Shown here piece after piece: positions 1 to 8,902 of a stretch of DNA of 64,000 nucleotides (position 1 is its first letter; every line of letters begins with the position of its first letter). The stretch is from the NCBI RefSeq assembly GCF_018882215.1, contig NZ_JACVOX010000002.1, positions 682,001-746,000 on the forward strand, written 5' to 3'. Source of the DNA: Polynucleobacter sp. AP-Kaivos-20-H2. GTDB taxonomy: Bacteria; Pseudomonadota; Gammaproteobacteria; Burkholderiales; Burkholderiaceae. The position numbers and the translations under genes are program-made. The notes beneath the pieces were generated by a model. The model was given only the letters and a program-made list of their open reading frames with translations, did no database searches and was not told the origin of the DNA.

Positions 1-352
1 GCATTGGGCCGCCAGCAATAATTCCAGTACCGTCTTTAGCTGGAGAAATCAAAACGCGTGACGCGCCATGTTTACCAGTAACAGTGTGCTGCAAAGTACC
101 TTTACGCAAAGTGACTTTGATCATCTTGCGACGAGCTTCATCCATTGCTTTTTGAACAGCAACTGGAACTTCTTTTGATTTGCCTTTACCCATGCCGATG
201 CGGCCATCGCCATCGCCAACTACAGTGAGTGCAGCGAAGCCGAGAATACGACCACCCTTAACCACTTTAGTTACACGATTAACAGCGATCATCTTCTCGC
301 GAAGACCATCATCACGCTCTTCGTTTTGCATCTTAGTTTGCATTTTTGCCAT
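1..352 (-). CDS. rpsE: 30S ribosomal protein S5, 3' end cut by window edge
   Basis: This is the N-terminal part of S5, a small-subunit protein near the decoding site that affects accuracy. The first 117 codons are present, from [16 protein letters not shown] through the conserved [16 protein letters not shown] segment of the S5 N-terminal RNA-binding domain and the [13 protein letters not shown] loop. I chose the ATG at 352 because AGGA lies a short way upstream; a second in-frame ATG lies three codons further in. It follows rplR by 18 bases in the spc cluster. The C-terminal domain lies outside the window. Confidence 0.96.
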   Translation of the reverse strand, partial: MAKMQTKMQNEERDDGLREKMIAVNRVTKVVKGGRILGFAALTVVGDGDGRIGMGKGKSKEVPVAVQKAMDEARRKMIKVTLRKGTLQHTVTGKHGASRVLISPAKDGTGIIAGGPM

Positions 353-370
353 GTTTTTTCCTAAACCCTA

Positions 371-724
371 TTAGAACTTCAGGCCGGCTTCACGCGCAGC
401 TTCAGCTAAGGCCTTAATACGGCCGTGGTAACGATGACCGGAACGATCAAATGCAACATCGACAATGCCTGCCTTAACAGCACGCTCAGCAACTAATTTG
501 CCGATTTGTTTAGCCGCTTCAGCGTTGCCGCCGTTTTTGATCGCTTGGCGCAATTCTTTTTCCATTGTTGAAGCAGCTGCTACAACTTTGGTTCCGCATG
601 GGCTATAAACCTGAGCAGAAATATGAGTATTGCTACGGATAACTGTTAAGCGATTTGCCAATGCTTCGGCAATGCGAATACGAGTCTGCCTAGCGCGTCT
701 TTGTCTGGATTCGTCTTTATTCAT
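371..724 (-). CDS. rplR: 50S ribosomal protein L18
   Basis: L18 binds 5S rRNA and anchors it in the central protuberance of the large subunit. The 117-residue product is the usual bacterial length. It shows a basic N-terminus (residues 1-20), the [15 protein letters not shown] segment, and the C-terminal [23 protein letters not shown] typical of L18 (quoted in parts: [11 protein letters not shown] and [10 protein letters not shown]). It lies between rplF and rpsE in the standard spc order. Confidence 0.97.
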   Translation of the reverse strand: MNKDESRQRRARQTRIRIAEALANRLTVIRSNTHISAQVYSPCGTKVVAAASTMEKELRQAIKNGGNAEAAKQIGKLVAERAVKAGIVDVAFDRSGHRYHGRIKALAEAAREAGLKF

Positions 725-737
725 TTTCTAATCTCGC

Positions 738-1271
738 TTACTTCTTCTTAGTTTCTTTCAGATGCACAACCTCATCCACGTAGCGAACGCCTTTGCCTTT
801 GTATGGCTCTGGTGAACGGTAAGCGCGAACTTCAGCTGCGACCTGGCCAACTTGCTGCTTGTTGGAACCTTTGATAATGATTTCAGTTTGAGTTGGAGTC
901 TCAGCCTTCACACCCTTTGGCAGGTTGTAAATAATGTCGTGTGAGAAACCTAACTGCAACTTCAATGTTTCACCTTGAGCAGCAGCACGATAACCAACGC
1001 CTACCAAGCTGAGCTTGCGCTCAAAGCCAGCAGTTACGCCAACAACCATGTTGTTAACCAAAGCACGGGCTGTACCTGACTGTGCACCAGCTTCTGGTGA
1101 GTTGTTATTTAAAACAACTGTCAATACGCCATCTTCTTGTTTCAAACCAACAGAAGGATGCAAGTTGTGTGTCAAAGTGCCCAATGGGCCCTTAACAGTC
1201 ACGTTTGCACCGTTGATGCTAATCTCAGCGCCCTTAGGGACTGTAATTGGTGATTTACCTACGCGGGACAT
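738..1271 (-). CDS. rplF: 50S ribosomal protein L6
   Basis: L6 binds 23S rRNA near the factor-binding stalk base. The protein is 177 residues, the standard length, and starts MSRVGKSPI. It has the two duplicated L6 folds (about residues 1-80 and 81-177), and ends with the conserved segment [13 protein letters not shown] followed by a Lys-rich tail. The rplR start follows 13 bases after its stop. Confidence 0.97.
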   Translation of the reverse strand: MSRVGKSPITVPKGAEISINGANVTVKGPLGTLTHNLHPSVGLKQEDGVLTVVLNNNSPEAGAQSGTARALVNNMVVGVTAGFERKLSLVGVGYRAAAQGETLKLQLGFSHDIIYNLPKGVKAETPTQTEIIIKGSNKQQVGQVAAEVRAYRSPEPYKGKGVRYVDEVVHLKETKKK

Positions 1272-1281
1272 ATTTCGCTCC

Positions 1282-1677
1282 TTAAGCTACGTAGCAAATA
1301 ACTTCGCCGCCCACGCCTGTTGCACGTGCTTTACGGTCTGTCATTACGCCTTGAGGGGTTGAAATAATTGCGATGCCCAAGCCATTCATTACTTCTGGAA
1401 TGTCATGGCGGCCTTTATAGATACGCAGACTTGGTGTTGATACACGGTCAATACGCTCAATAACAGGACGGCCTGCATAGTATTTGAGATCGATGTGGAG
1501 CACTGGCTTAGCTGCTTCACCTTTGATTTCGAAACTTTCGATATAGCCTTCATCTTGCAAAACTTTTGCGATGGCTACTTTTACTTTTGACGACGGCATC
1601 AAGACTACGGGTTTCTGCACTGCTTGCGCATTGCGGATCCTTGTCAACATGTCGGCGATTGGATCGCTGATACTCAT
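1282..1677 (-). CDS. rpsH: 30S ribosomal protein S8
   Basis: S8 binds the central domain of 16S rRNA and in enterobacteria also represses the spc operon by binding its mRNA at rplE. The 131-residue product begins [18 protein letters not shown] and ends with the conserved [11 protein letters not shown]. Length and order (rpsN, rpsH, rplF) are canonical. Whether S8 autoregulates here was not assessed; I did not detect an obvious copy of the E. coli S8 mRNA site by eye. Confidence 0.97.
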
Positions 1678-1701
1678 GAGTTCTCCTAATTCTTTCGCCG
1701 C

Positions 1702-2007
1702 TTACCAGCTGGCCTTGGTTAAACCGGGGATTTCGCCACGGAAGGCGATTTCACGAATCTTGCTACGAGCCAAACCGAATTTACGGAATGTGCCACGTGG
1801 TCGACCGGTTAATGAACAACGATTTCTTTGACGAATCGGGCTTGCGTTACGTGGAAGTGCCTGTAGTTTCAAGCGAGCTTCATAGCGCTCTTCATCGCTG
1901 CGTGATTGATCAGCAATGATCGCTTTGAGTTCGGCACGCTTTACAGCGTACTTCTCTACAGTTTTTGCGCGCTTATTCTCGCGCTCAATTAGGGATAGTT
2001 TTGCCAC
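1702..2007 (-). CDS. rpsN: 30S ribosomal protein S14 (zinc-independent form)
   Basis: S14 is a late-assembling protein of the 30S head. The product is 101 residues, the long C-minus type: it has no CxxC zinc pairs, unlike the roughly 61-residue zinc-binding form. The C-terminus carries the family signature [11 protein letters not shown] and ends LTKASW. It sits between rplE and rpsH. Confidence 0.97.
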   Translation of the reverse strand: MAKLSLIERENKRAKTVEKYAVKRAELKAIIADQSRSDEERYEARLKLQALPRNASPIRQRNRCSLTGRPRGTFRKFGLARSKIREIAFRGEIPGLTKASW

Positions 2008-2016
2008 GTTAGCCTC

Positions 2017-2559
2017 TTAATTGCGGAAAGGGAATTTGAATGCTGCCAACAAAGCTTTTGCTTCTTCGTCGGTCTTAGCAGTCGTCGTAATACTGATATT
2101 GAGACCACGAAGGGCATCAATTTTGTCGTATTCGATTTCAGGGAAAATGATCTGTTCTTTAACGCCGATGTTGTAGTTACCACGGCCATCAAATGCTTTA
2201 CCAGAAATACCGCGGAAGTCGCGTACGCGTGGCAATGCAACAGTAACGAAACGATCCAAGAATTCGTACATGCGTGCACCACGCAATGTAACCATGGCAC
2301 CGATTGGGTAACCTTGACGAATTTTGAAACCTGCAATCGCTTTTTTGGCTTTAGTTACAACTGGCTTTTGGCCCGCAACTTTAGTTAAATCGCCAACTGC
2401 ATTTTCGATAATTTTCTTGTCGTTCACTGCATCACCCAAGCCCATGTTCAGGGTAACTTTGGTGATACGTGGAACTTCCATTACAGACTTGTAGCCAAAC
2501 TTGGCGATTAAATCTGCAACAACTTTAGCTTGATAGTGTTCTTGAAAACGTGTGCTCAT
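2017..2559 (-). CDS. rplE: 50S ribosomal protein L5
   Basis: L5 binds 5S rRNA and contacts the P-site tRNA and the S13 bridge. The 180-residue protein contains the family signature MGLGDAVND and the segment [16 protein letters not shown] near residues 115-135, ending in KFPFRN. It follows rplX by 16 bases. The length matches the usual bacterial L5. Confidence 0.97.
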   Translation of the reverse strand: MSTRFQEHYQAKVVADLIAKFGYKSVMEVPRITKVTLNMGLGDAVNDKKIIENAVGDLTKVAGQKPVVTKAKKAIAGFKIRQGYPIGAMVTLRGARMYEFLDRFVTVALPRVRDFRGISGKAFDGRGNYNIGVKEQIIFPEIEYDKIDALRGLNISITTTAKTDEEAKALLAAFKFPFRN

Positions 2560-2575
2560 AATTTCTCCGTTCCCC

Positions 2576-2884
2576 TTATGCGCTTAAAGTTGCGCCAGTG
2601 GTTTTGAGGAAACGTTGCTTTTTGCCATCAACGAGTTTGATACCAACACGTGATGGTTTGCCGTTACCGTCAACCACTGCCACATTAGAAATGTGAACAG
2701 GCATCGTCTTGTCAATCATGCCGCCAGTAACGCCGGCTGCTGGATTTGGCTTAACGCTCTTTTTATAAATGTTTACGCCTTCGATCACTAACTTGTTCTC
2801 GAGAACGGCTGTAACAGTTCCTTGCTTGCCCTTATCACGGCCAGTCAACAGAACTACGGAATCACCTTTACGAATCTTTTTCAT
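2576..2884 (-). CDS. rplX: 50S ribosomal protein L24
   Basis: L24 starts 50S assembly by binding the 5' end of 23S rRNA. The 102-residue protein opens with the KOW motif (about residues 3-34, [20 protein letters not shown]). The gene follows rplN by nine bases, in the standard order. Confidence 0.97.
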   Translation of the reverse strand: MKKIRKGDSVVLLTGRDKGKQGTVTAVLENKLVIEGVNIYKKSVKPNPAAGVTGGMIDKTMPVHISNVAVVDGNGKPSRVGIKLVDGKKQRFLKTTGATLSA

Positions 2885-2893
2885 ATCAGCCTC

Positions 2894-3262
2894 TTAAATA
2901 ACTTCGGGGGCGAGAGAAACGATCTTCATGAACTTTTCAGTACGCAACTCGCGCGTCACTGGTCCAAAGATACGTGTGCCAATTGGCTCTAACTTAGCGT
3001 TGAGCAATACCGCAGCGTTGCCATCGAACTTAATCAATGAACCATCTGGACGGCGAACACCCTTAGCAGTTCTCACTACTACGGCGTTATAAATGTCACC
3101 TTTTTTAACACGGCCACGTGGAGCAGCAGACTTAACGCTGACTTTGATGACATCACCGATACTGGCGTAACGACGCTTAGAGCCGCCCAATACCTTGATG
3201 CACAACACTTCACTGGCGCCTGTGTTATCGGCAACCTGTAATCTACTTTCGGTTTGTATCAT
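2894..3262 (-). CDS. rplN: 50S ribosomal protein L14
   Basis: L14 lies at the subunit interface, contacts 16S rRNA, and is the docking site of the silencing factor RsfS. It is 122 residues, the standard length, and contains the L14 signature [18 protein letters not shown] near the N-terminus. It is the first gene after a 183-base spacer that holds a hairpin and a terminator-like structure, so it probably heads its own transcript, unlike most S10-spc clusters where rpsQ and rplN are close together. Confidence 0.97.
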   Translation of the reverse strand: MIQTESRLQVADNTGASEVLCIKVLGGSKRRYASIGDVIKVSVKSAAPRGRVKKGDIYNAVVVRTAKGVRRPDGSLIKFDGNAAVLLNAKLEPIGTRIFGPVTRELRTEKFMKIVSLAPEVI

Positions 3263-3313
3263 TTCTAATCCCCAACTTATTGGCCAAAGGCAAACAGTCT
3301 TGGTTCCGTCTAT

Positions 3314-3337
3314 GGGCTTTAACGAAAGTTAAAACCC
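3314..3337 (-). promoter_or_regulatory. Leader hairpin upstream of rplN
   Basis: On the minus-strand RNA, GGGUUUUAAC and GUUAAAGCCC flank a UUUC loop, giving a 10-base-pair stem with one U-G wobble. It lies about 50 bases before the rplN start. It may be a 5' leader element or mRNA stabiliser; no ligand or protein partner can be named from sequence. Confidence 0.45.
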
Positions 3338-3356
3338 GGAATTAATGAAAAACACT

Positions 3357-3381
3357 GCTTCTCCAATAAAACCAGAGAAGC
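3357..3381 (-). terminator. Possible terminator after rpsQ
   Basis: GCTTCTC and GAGAAGC form a 7-base-pair stem with an 11-base loop. In minus-strand sense it is followed by AGTGTTTTTCATT, an imperfect T-run. It lies 65 bases past the rpsQ stop. The weak T-run suggests partial termination (attenuation) between the S10 and spc halves. Confidence 0.4.
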
Positions 3382-3445
3382 TTTCTATTCTACTACGTAA
3401 AAAAGGGATTTGGCAAGAAAGTTCGCCAAAATCCCCAATATTTCT

Positions 3446-3715
3446 TTAAATACCCTTTGATTCCTGTACTAAACGGGTCACAACCCAAGATTTAGTGCGT
3501 GAAATTGGCTTAGATTCAGCAATTTCAACGGTATCACCCATCTTGTATGTGCCAGCTTCGTCATGAGCATGGTACTTTTTGGACTGGCCAACATACTTAC
3601 CAATCACTGGATGCTTAACTTGACGCTCAACCAATACCGTCACAGTTTTTTGCATTTTGTCACTAACAACACGGCCCACGAGTGTGCGGCGTAAGGGTTT
3701 AGATAGTTCTGTCAT
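3446..3715 (-). CDS. rpsQ: 30S ribosomal protein S17
   Basis: S17 is a primary 16S rRNA-binding protein with an OB fold. The 89-residue product has the conserved core [20 protein letters not shown] and the segment [18 protein letters not shown]. It follows rpmC by 12 bases and is the last gene before the terminator-like structure at 3357-3381. Confidence 0.97.
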   Translation of the reverse strand: MTELSKPLRRTLVGRVVSDKMQKTVTVLVERQVKHPVIGKYVGQSKKYHAHDEAGTYKMGDTVEIAESKPISRTKSWVVTRLVQESKGI

Positions 3716-3727
3716 ATCCCTTTTTCC

Positions 3728-3922
3728 TTATTTCTGTGCAGTCTTTTGGGCGATAAAAGTCTTCACACGAGCGATGTCGCGCTTATTTTTACCCAATTGG
3801 CTGGTATTTGTGAGTTGCTGAGTGCCTTTTTGCATGCGGAGCTTGAAACCGGTCTTGAGTAACTCGGTTAACTCTGCATTCAAAGCGTTCAGATCTTTTG
3901 AAGCTAATTCTGTATTTTTCAT
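3728..3922 (-). CDS. rpmC: 50S ribosomal protein L29
   Basis: L29 lies beside the peptide exit tunnel and helps form the docking site for trigger factor and SRP. I chose the ATG at 3922 ([11 protein letters not shown], 64 residues) because it gives the usual family length and has AGAGA a few bases upstream. A longer reading from 3940 would overlap the rplP stop and add six residues unlike the family. The helical hairpin and the signature [10 protein letters not shown] near the C-terminus are clear. Confidence 0.94.
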   Translation of the reverse strand: MKNTELASKDLNALNAELTELLKTGFKLRMQKGTQQLTNTSQLGKNKRDIARVKTFIAQKTAQK

Positions 3923-3936
3923 AATCTCTATCCCGA

Positions 3937-4350
3937 TCAACCTAAGTGGCGAATCACGAAAGTGGTCTGTAAAGGCAACTTAGCAGCAGCAAGCTTGAAA
4001 GCTTCGCGCGCCAATTGCTCATCAACACCGTCCATCTCGTAGAGCACTTTGCCTGGTTGAATTTCAGCTACGTAGTACTCTGGATTACCTTTACCGTTAC
4101 CCATACGTACTTCAGCAGGTTTTTGTGAAATTGGCTTATCTGGGAAAATGCGAATCCAAATACGGCCACCACGTTTAATGTGACGAGTCATTGCACGACG
4201 TGCTGACTCGATTTGACGAGCAGTCAAACGACCACGGCCAACGGCCTTCAATCCAAAGTCACCAAAGGCTACGGAACTACCACGTGTTGCCACGCCAGTG
4301 TTACGACCTTTTTGTTCCTTACGATACTTGCGACGCTTTGGTTGTAGCAT
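3937..4350 (-). CDS. rplP: 50S ribosomal protein L16
   Basis: L16 sits near the A site and the base of the L7/L12 stalk and is needed for peptidyl transfer. The 137-residue protein starts [17 protein letters not shown] and contains the conserved [13 protein letters not shown] and [12 protein letters not shown] segments. It begins two bases after the rpsC stop, suggesting coupled translation. Confidence 0.97.
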   Translation of the reverse strand: MLQPKRRKYRKEQKGRNTGVATRGSSVAFGDFGLKAVGRGRLTARQIESARRAMTRHIKRGGRIWIRIFPDKPISQKPAEVRMGNGKGNPEYYVAEIQPGKVLYEMDGVDEQLAREAFKLAAAKLPLQTTFVIRHLG

Positions 4351-4352
4351 GC

Positions 4353-5180
4353 TTACTCTCCTGACTTCTGCGTATCTGCGGCAGGTGTTTCAACCTTACG
4401 CACACGCTTTACTGCTGGCTTAGCAGCAACTAATGGCTTGTCTGTGCCAGCGGCTGGTTTACGAGCAGCTGTCTTGCTTGGGGCACGACGAGTTTTCTTT
4501 TCTTCGGCAGCTGGTTCAGCGGATGGAGCAGCTGCTTGAGCTTCTGCACCACGACCCAATGTGTCGCCTTTGTATACCCAAACTTTTACACCAATAATGC
4601 CGTATGTAGTTTCAGCTTCTGATGTTGCGTAATCAATATCAGCCTTCAATGTATGAAGTGGAACGCGACCTTCGCGATACCATTCGCGACGAGCAATCTC
4701 AGCGCCATTTAAACGACCTGATGACATGATCTTGATGCCTTGTGCGCCAAGACGCATTGCATTTTGCATTGCACGCTTCATCGCACGACGGAACATGATA
4801 CGTTTTTCGAGCTGCTGAGTAATTGAGTCAGCAATTAATTGCGCGTCAACTTCTGGCTTACGAATTTCTTCAATGTTTACGTGGACTGGAACACCCATAC
4901 GCTTTTGCAATTCGCGGCGGAGCACTTCAATATCTTCGCCTTTTTTACCGATTACAACGCCTGGACGTGAGCTATAGATAGTAATGCGGGCATTCTTTGC
5001 AGGACGCTCAATCACAACCTTACTTACGGATGCATTCTTCAACTTCTTCTTGAGATAGATGCGGACATCTACGTCCTCTTTCAACATCTTCGCGAAGTCA
5101 GTATTGTTTGCATACCAACGTGATGTCCAATTCTTCGTTACCGCGAGTCGGAATCCGGTTGGGTTTATCTTTTGTCCCAT
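4353..5180 (-). CDS. rpsC: 30S ribosomal protein S3, with long C-terminal tail
   Basis: S3 forms part of the mRNA entry channel and its helicase activity. The type II KH domain (about residues 38-107, with [12 protein letters not shown]) and the C-terminal S3 domain (about 120-205, with [19 protein letters not shown]) are intact. The protein is 275 residues against about 233 in E. coli. The extra part, from about residue 214, is low complexity, rich in Ala, Lys, Pro and Thr, and probably disordered. Extended S3 tails occur in other betaproteobacteria. Confidence 0.97.
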   Translation of the reverse strand: MGQKINPTGFRLAVTKNWTSRWYANNTDFAKMLKEDVDVRIYLKKKLKNASVSKVVIERPAKNARITIYSSRPGVVIGKKGEDIEVLRRELQKRMGVPVHVNIEEIRKPEVDAQLIADSITQQLEKRIMFRRAMKRAMQNAMRLGAQGIKIMSSGRLNGAEIARREWYREGRVPLHTLKADIDYATSEAETTYGIIGVKVWVYKGDTLGRGAEAQAAAPSAEPAAEEKKTRRAPSKTAARKPAAGTDKPLVAAKPAVKRVRKVETPAADTQKSGE

Positions 5181-5188
5181 ATCTTTCC

Positions 5189-5518
5189 TTAGTTACTCAA
5201 GGTCACGGTAATGTGACATGTTTGTTTTTCAATTTGATTACCACGGCCCTTAGCGCGCGCTGTGAAGCGCTTCAAGGAAGTACCTTTATCAACAATAATT
5301 GTTGAAACCTTGAGCTCATCAATATCAGCACCTTTATTGTGTTCAGCGTTGGCCACTGCAGACTCAACCACTTTTTTCACAATGAAGGCAGCTTTCTTAG
5401 GGCTGAAATTCAAAATGTTTAATGCGCGTGCAATTGGCAAACCACGAATTTGGTCTGCGACCAAACGTGTCTTTTGCGCAGAAATGCGGGCGCTCTTGTG
5501 AATAGCTTTAACTTCCAT
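5189..5518 (-). CDS. rplV: 50S ribosomal protein L22
   Basis: L22 lines the peptide exit tunnel with its beta-hairpin loop, where macrolide resistance changes map. Three in-frame ATGs occur in a row (5524, 5521, 5518). I chose the third ([13 protein letters not shown], 109 residues) because it sits about six bases from an AAGGGG ribosome binding site, while the first abuts it. The signature [18 protein letters not shown] ends the protein, and the loop is unremarkable. Confidence 0.93.
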   Translation of the reverse strand: MEVKAIHKSARISAQKTRLVADQIRGLPIARALNILNFSPKKAAFIVKKVVESAVANAEHNKGADIDELKVSTIIVDKGTSLKRFTARAKGRGNQIEKQTCHITVTLSN

Positions 5519-5528
5519 CATCATCCCC

Positions 5529-5807
5529 TTACTTCTTCGTTACTTTCTTGTCAGCAGCGTGACCTTTGAAAGTACGGGTCAAGGCAAATTCGCCTAACTT
5601 ATGACCCACCATGTTTTCTGATACATAAACCGGAACGTGTTGACGACCGTTATGCACAGCAATCGTCAGACCAATAAAGTCTGGGAGGATTGTTGAACGG
5701 CGTGACCAAGTTTTGATCGGCTTTTTGTCTTTGTTGGCTTGTGCGACTTCAACCTTGTTTACCAAGCTGGCTTCGCAAAATGGGCCTTTTTTAGCTGAAC
5801 GTGTCAT
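5529..5807 (-). CDS. rpsS: 30S ribosomal protein S19
   Basis: S19 is in the 30S head and contacts the A-site region and the B1a bridge. The 92-residue protein begins [15 protein letters not shown] and carries the conserved [15 protein letters not shown] and [15 protein letters not shown] segments. It lies 20 bases after rplB. Confidence 0.97.
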   Translation of the reverse strand: MTRSAKKGPFCEASLVNKVEVAQANKDKKPIKTWSRRSTILPDFIGLTIAVHNGRQHVPVYVSENMVGHKLGEFALTRTFKGHAADKKVTKK

Positions 5808-5827
5808 ATCTATTTTTCCTTAATCGC

Positions 5828-6658
5828 TTAACGCTTTTGACGACGTTGAACGATCATCGATGTTGTACGCTTGTTACGACGTGTACGATAACCTTTGGTT
5901 GGAGTGCCCCATGGAGATACTGGTACACGGCCTTCGCCAGTTTTACCTTCACCACCACCATGTGGGTGATCTACTGGGTTCATTGCCACACCGCGAACGG
6001 TTGGGCGAATACCACGCCAGCGATTTGCACCAGCTTTACCGATAACACGCAGGCTGTGCTCTTCGTTACCAACTTCACCAATAGTTGCGCGGCAGTCAAT
6101 CAGAACACGGCGAACTTCACCGGAGCGCAAACGCACTTGAGCGTATACGCCTTCACGTGCTAACAATACTGCTGAACCACCAGCGGAACGGGCAACTTGA
6201 GCACCCTTACCTGGCATGATTTCTACACAGTGAATTGTGCTACCAACAGGAATGTTACGAATTGGCAAGTTGTTACCAGACTTGATTGGGGCTTCTGAAC
6301 CAGTCATCAAGGCCTGGCCAACAGACATTCCTTTAGCTGCCAGAATGTAGCGACGCTCACCATCGGCAAACACGATCAATGCAATATTTGCACTACGGTT
6401 TGGATCGTATTCCAAGCGTTCAACTTTTGCTGGAATACCATCTTTGTCATTGCGTTTGAAATCAACAACACGATAGTGATGCTTATGACCACCACCCTTA
6501 TGACGGGTAGTGATGTGACCATTATTGTTACGACCCGCTTTTTGGAATTGTGGCTCCACCAACGCTGCAAAAGGTTTACCTTTATGCAGGTCAGGATTGA
6601 CCACCTTGACCATTGAACGACGACCTGGTGAGGTCGGTTTTGTCTTCATCAAAGGCAT
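5828..6658 (-). CDS. rplB: 50S ribosomal protein L2
   Basis: L2 is a primary 23S rRNA-binding protein needed for subunit association and peptidyl transfer. The 276-residue protein has the OB-like N-terminal domain and the SH3-like C-terminal domain. It carries the family signature [17 protein letters not shown] around residue 225, including the conserved His of the peptidyl transferase region. It starts two bases after the rplW stop. Confidence 0.97.
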   Translation of the reverse strand: MPLMKTKPTSPGRRSMVKVVNPDLHKGKPFAALVEPQFQKAGRNNNGHITTRHKGGGHKHHYRVVDFKRNDKDGIPAKVERLEYDPNRSANIALIVFADGERRYILAAKGMSVGQALMTGSEAPIKSGNNLPIRNIPVGSTIHCVEIMPGKGAQVARSAGGSAVLLAREGVYAQVRLRSGEVRRVLIDCRATIGEVGNEEHSLRVIGKAGANRWRGIRPTVRGVAMNPVDHPHGGGEGKTGEGRVPVSPWGTPTKGYRTRRNKRTTSMIVQRRQKR

Positions 6659-6660
6659 GA

Positions 6661-6975
6661 TTAATTCGCCTCCGCTTCAAAGTTAATTTCTTGACCTGGC
6701 TTCAAGCTTACGTAGGCCTTCTTAGTGTGGTCACGACGACCTTCAAAACGGCCATAGCGCTTAGGCTTACCCTTTTGATTCACGATCTGAACAGAGTCAA
6801 CTTGCACTTTGAAGAGCAATTCAACCGCTTGTTTTACATCGAGCTTGTTTGCGTCGCGAGCTACTTGGAAAACTACTTGTTCGTTTTTCTCTGCAACCAT
6901 AGTGGCTTTTTCAGAGATAACCGGTCCAAGCAGAACCCTCATTAGATTGTGATCATTTTTACGGACTTGGCTCAT
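6661..6975 (-). CDS. rplW: 50S ribosomal protein L23
   Basis: L23 lies at the exit tunnel and is the main docking site for trigger factor and SRP. The 104-residue protein contains the conserved [19 protein letters not shown] start and the [12 protein letters not shown] loop. Its start overlaps the rplD stop by four bases, the usual sign of translational coupling. Confidence 0.97.
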   Translation of the reverse strand: MSQVRKNDHNLMRVLLGPVISEKATMVAEKNEQVVFQVARDANKLDVKQAVELLFKVQVDSVQIVNQKGKPKRYGRFEGRRDHTKKAYVSLKPGQEINFEAEAN

Positions 6976-7592
6976 TTCAGCAACTCCTCAATTTTTGCGA
7001 TCGCAGCTTTGCTAACCAATACTTTTTTGTATTGGACCAAAGCTAATGGATCAGCGTGCTGTGGCTCACATACAGCAACTTTATGCAAGTTACGTGATGC
7101 CAAGTACAAATTCTCGCTAACCTGATCAACAATAATCAAGACTGAATCCAAACCCATTGCTTTAACTTTGTCAGCTAAAACTTTAGTCTTTGGAGCGTCA
7201 AGAGAAAATTGATCAACAACATTCAAACGACCTTCACGGGCTAACTGAGACAAAATAGATCTCATACCAGCGCGGTACATTTTCTTGTTTACTTTTTGGC
7301 TGAAATTCTCTTCTGGAGAATTCGGGAATATACGGCCACCTCCACGCCACAGCGGGGAAGAGCTCATACCAGCACGTGCACGACCAGTACCTTTTTGACG
7401 CCAAGGTTTCTTGGTTGTGTGCTTAACTTGCTCACGGTCTTTTTGTGCACGGTTACCGCTACGTGCATTAGCTTGATAAGCCACAACAACTTGGTGCACC
7501 AATGCTTCGTTATATTCGCGCTCGAATACCTCTGGTGAAGCTTGGAAGCCCGCACCTAAAGTACCGTTGTCCTGGAGAAGCTTAAGTTCCAT
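6972..7592 (-). CDS. rplD: 50S ribosomal protein L4
   Basis: L4 lines the exit tunnel; in E. coli it also represses its own S10 operon by transcription attenuation and translation block. The 206-residue protein has the tunnel loop with [15 protein letters not shown] at about residues 63-77. Whether L4 acts on the leader upstream of rplC here (8261-8398) cannot be read from sequence. Confidence 0.97.
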   Translation of the reverse strand: MELKLLQDNGTLGAGFQASPEVFEREYNEALVHQVVVAYQANARSGNRAQKDREQVKHTTKKPWRQKGTGRARAGMSSSPLWRGGGRIFPNSPEENFSQKVNKKMYRAGMRSILSQLAREGRLNVVDQFSLDAPKTKVLADKVKAMGLDSVLIIVDQVSENLYLASRNLHKVAVCEPQHADPLALVQYKKVLVSKAAIAKIEELLK

Positions 7593-7603
7593 ATTCGCTC
7601 TCC

Positions 7604-8260
7604 TTATTTCTTCTTCAACGGTGTTTTAACCGCTGGAGTAACAATAACTTTACCGCCTGGGGCACCTGGAATGGCGCCTTTAACCATGATCAGATTACGC
7701 TCTGAATCAATGCGTGCGATGACTAAATTTTGAACTGTACGTGTAACGTCACCCAAGTGACCGGTCATACGCTTACCAGGGAAAACACGACCTGGATCTT
7801 GCGCCATACCGATTGAGCCTGGTACGTTATGTGAACGTGAGTTACCGTGGGATGCACGACCAGAAGCAAAGTGATAACGCTTGATGGTACCTGCGTAGCC
7901 CTTACCGATAGACACACCTTGCACGTCCACTTTTTGACCAGCAGTAAATGCAGTGTCAGCAGGAATAACTTGTCCTGGTGTCATTTCTGCGATTTTTGCT
8001 GCGTCTAATTGAAATTCGTTGAGGCCATTACCAGCCATCACACCAGCTTTGGCGAAGTGACCAGCCATTGCTTTAGTAACGCGAGTAGCTCTACGTGTGC
8101 CATGTGCTAACTGGATAGCATCATAGCCATCAGTTGCCTGGGTCTTGATTTGAGCGATTCTGTTGTCGCTCACGTCAATTACAGTTACAGGGATTGAATC
8201 CCCTTCGTCCGTAAATAGACGGGTCATGCCGACCTTGCGGCCGATTAAGCCTAAGCTCAT
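7604..8260 (-). CDS. rplC: 50S ribosomal protein L3
   Basis: L3 is an early assembly protein whose long loop reaches the peptidyl transferase centre. I chose the ATG at 8260 ([14 protein letters not shown], 218 residues): it lies seven bases after the GGAG site, while the ATG at 8266 is only one base from it. The loop region with [16 protein letters not shown] and [14 protein letters not shown] is intact. It is the first gene after a promoter at 8405-8433. Confidence 0.95.
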   Translation of the reverse strand: MSLGLIGRKVGMTRLFTDEGDSIPVTVIDVSDNRIAQIKTQATDGYDAIQLAHGTRRATRVTKAMAGHFAKAGVMAGNGLNEFQLDAAKIAEMTPGQVIPADTAFTAGQKVDVQGVSIGKGYAGTIKRYHFASGRASHGNSRSHNVPGSIGMAQDPGRVFPGKRMTGHLGDVTRTVQNLVIARIDSERNLIMVKGAIPGAPGGKVIVTPAVKTPLKKK

Positions 8261-8273
8261 ATTCATGCTCCAC

Positions 8274-8293
8274 GCCGACTTCGATTGGTCGGC
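8274..8293 (-). promoter_or_regulatory. Leader hairpin next to rplC ribosome binding site
   Basis: GCCGAC and GTCGGC form a 6-base-pair GC-rich stem with an 8-base loop in the minus-strand RNA. The stem ends only a few bases before the GGAG of rplC. It may mask or expose the ribosome binding site, or belong to a feedback site for the S10 operon leader. Confidence 0.4.
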
Positions 8294-8404
8294 AAAATTA
8301 ATTTAAGTGATTTACAAGTAAAAATACTTCTAAATCAATAACTTACAACGTTTTAGTGCTGATAAAACTAAGATTTTCGCCCAAATAATTGAGTGAAGCC
8401 TTAG

Positions 8405-8433
8405 ATTCTATCCCGAAAACCCAGTCTTGACAA
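8405..8433 (-). promoter_or_regulatory. Predicted sigma-70 promoter for the rplC-led S10 operon
   Basis: The minus strand reads TTGTCA, exactly 17 bases, then TAGAAT, a near-consensus sigma-70 promoter. The start would fall near 8398, leaving a leader of about 138 bases before rplC. The -35 box lies within the rpsJ terminator hairpin. Confidence 0.65.
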
Positions 8434-8446
8434 GCAAAAAGACTGG
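8421..8446 (-). terminator. Terminator-like hairpin after rpsJ
   Basis: CCAGTCTT and AAGACTGG form a perfect 8-base-pair stem with a 10-base loop, beginning 11 bases after the rpsJ stop. In minus-strand sense it is followed by GTTTTCGGG, a short T-run. It probably ends part of the transcription from the tuf-rpsJ side. Confidence 0.5.
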
Positions 8447-8456
8447 AAACAACAAA

Positions 8457-8768
8457 TTACTGCAACTTAATTTCGACGTCCACACCTGCTGGTAGGTCTA
8501 ATTTCATCAAAGCATCTACAGTTTTCTCTGTAGGATCAACGATATCCATCAAACGCAGATGGGTACGGATCTCTAACTGATCACGGGATGTCTTGTTCAC
8601 GTGTGGTGAACGCAAGATATCAAAACGCTCAATACGGGTTGGCAAAGGTACTGGACCCTTAACAACTGCACCAGTGCGCTTAGCTGTATCAACGATTTCA
8701 GCTGCAGACTGGTCGATCAAACGGTAATCAAATGCTTTAAGGCGAATACGAATTTTTTGGTTTTGCAT
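8457..8768 (-). CDS. rpsJ: 30S ribosomal protein S10 (NusE)
   Basis: S10 is a 30S head protein and, as NusE, pairs with NusB on boxA RNA during rRNA antitermination. The 103-residue product has the conserved [20 protein letters not shown] start and the [19 protein letters not shown] loop. It stands alone between two hairpins, separated from rplC by 190 bases, so the S10 operon appears split from its first gene. Confidence 0.97.
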   Translation of the reverse strand: MQNQKIRIRLKAFDYRLIDQSAAEIVDTAKRTGAVVKGPVPLPTRIERFDILRSPHVNKTSRDQLEIRTHLRLMDIVDPTEKTVDALMKLDLPAGVDVEIKLQ

Positions 8769-8819
8769 ATTAATTCCAAAGAGCGTTGTGGTGCTGCCAC
8801 GTTATACATCTAAAGAGCT

Positions 8820-8848
8820 CGGTGACATCAGCAGCACTGATGTCACCG
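8820..8848 (-). terminator. Strong hairpin between tuf and rpsJ
   Basis: An 11-base-pair perfect stem (arms 8820-8830 and 8838-8848, starting CGGTGACATCA on both strands) encloses a 7-base loop. Only a weak T-run follows in minus-strand sense (AGCTCTTTAG). It may be a terminator, an RNase III site or an mRNA 3' end stabiliser for tuf. Confidence 0.45.
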
Positions 8849-8902
8849 GTTAGCAAACCGCTAAATATTTTTACTTCTACTGCTTTATTTCTAACTTACT
8901 AC

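Noticed and set aside
1989..2336. A 115-codon second frame within rplE
   Set aside because: Same strand, other frame of a highly conserved gene, with no family features.
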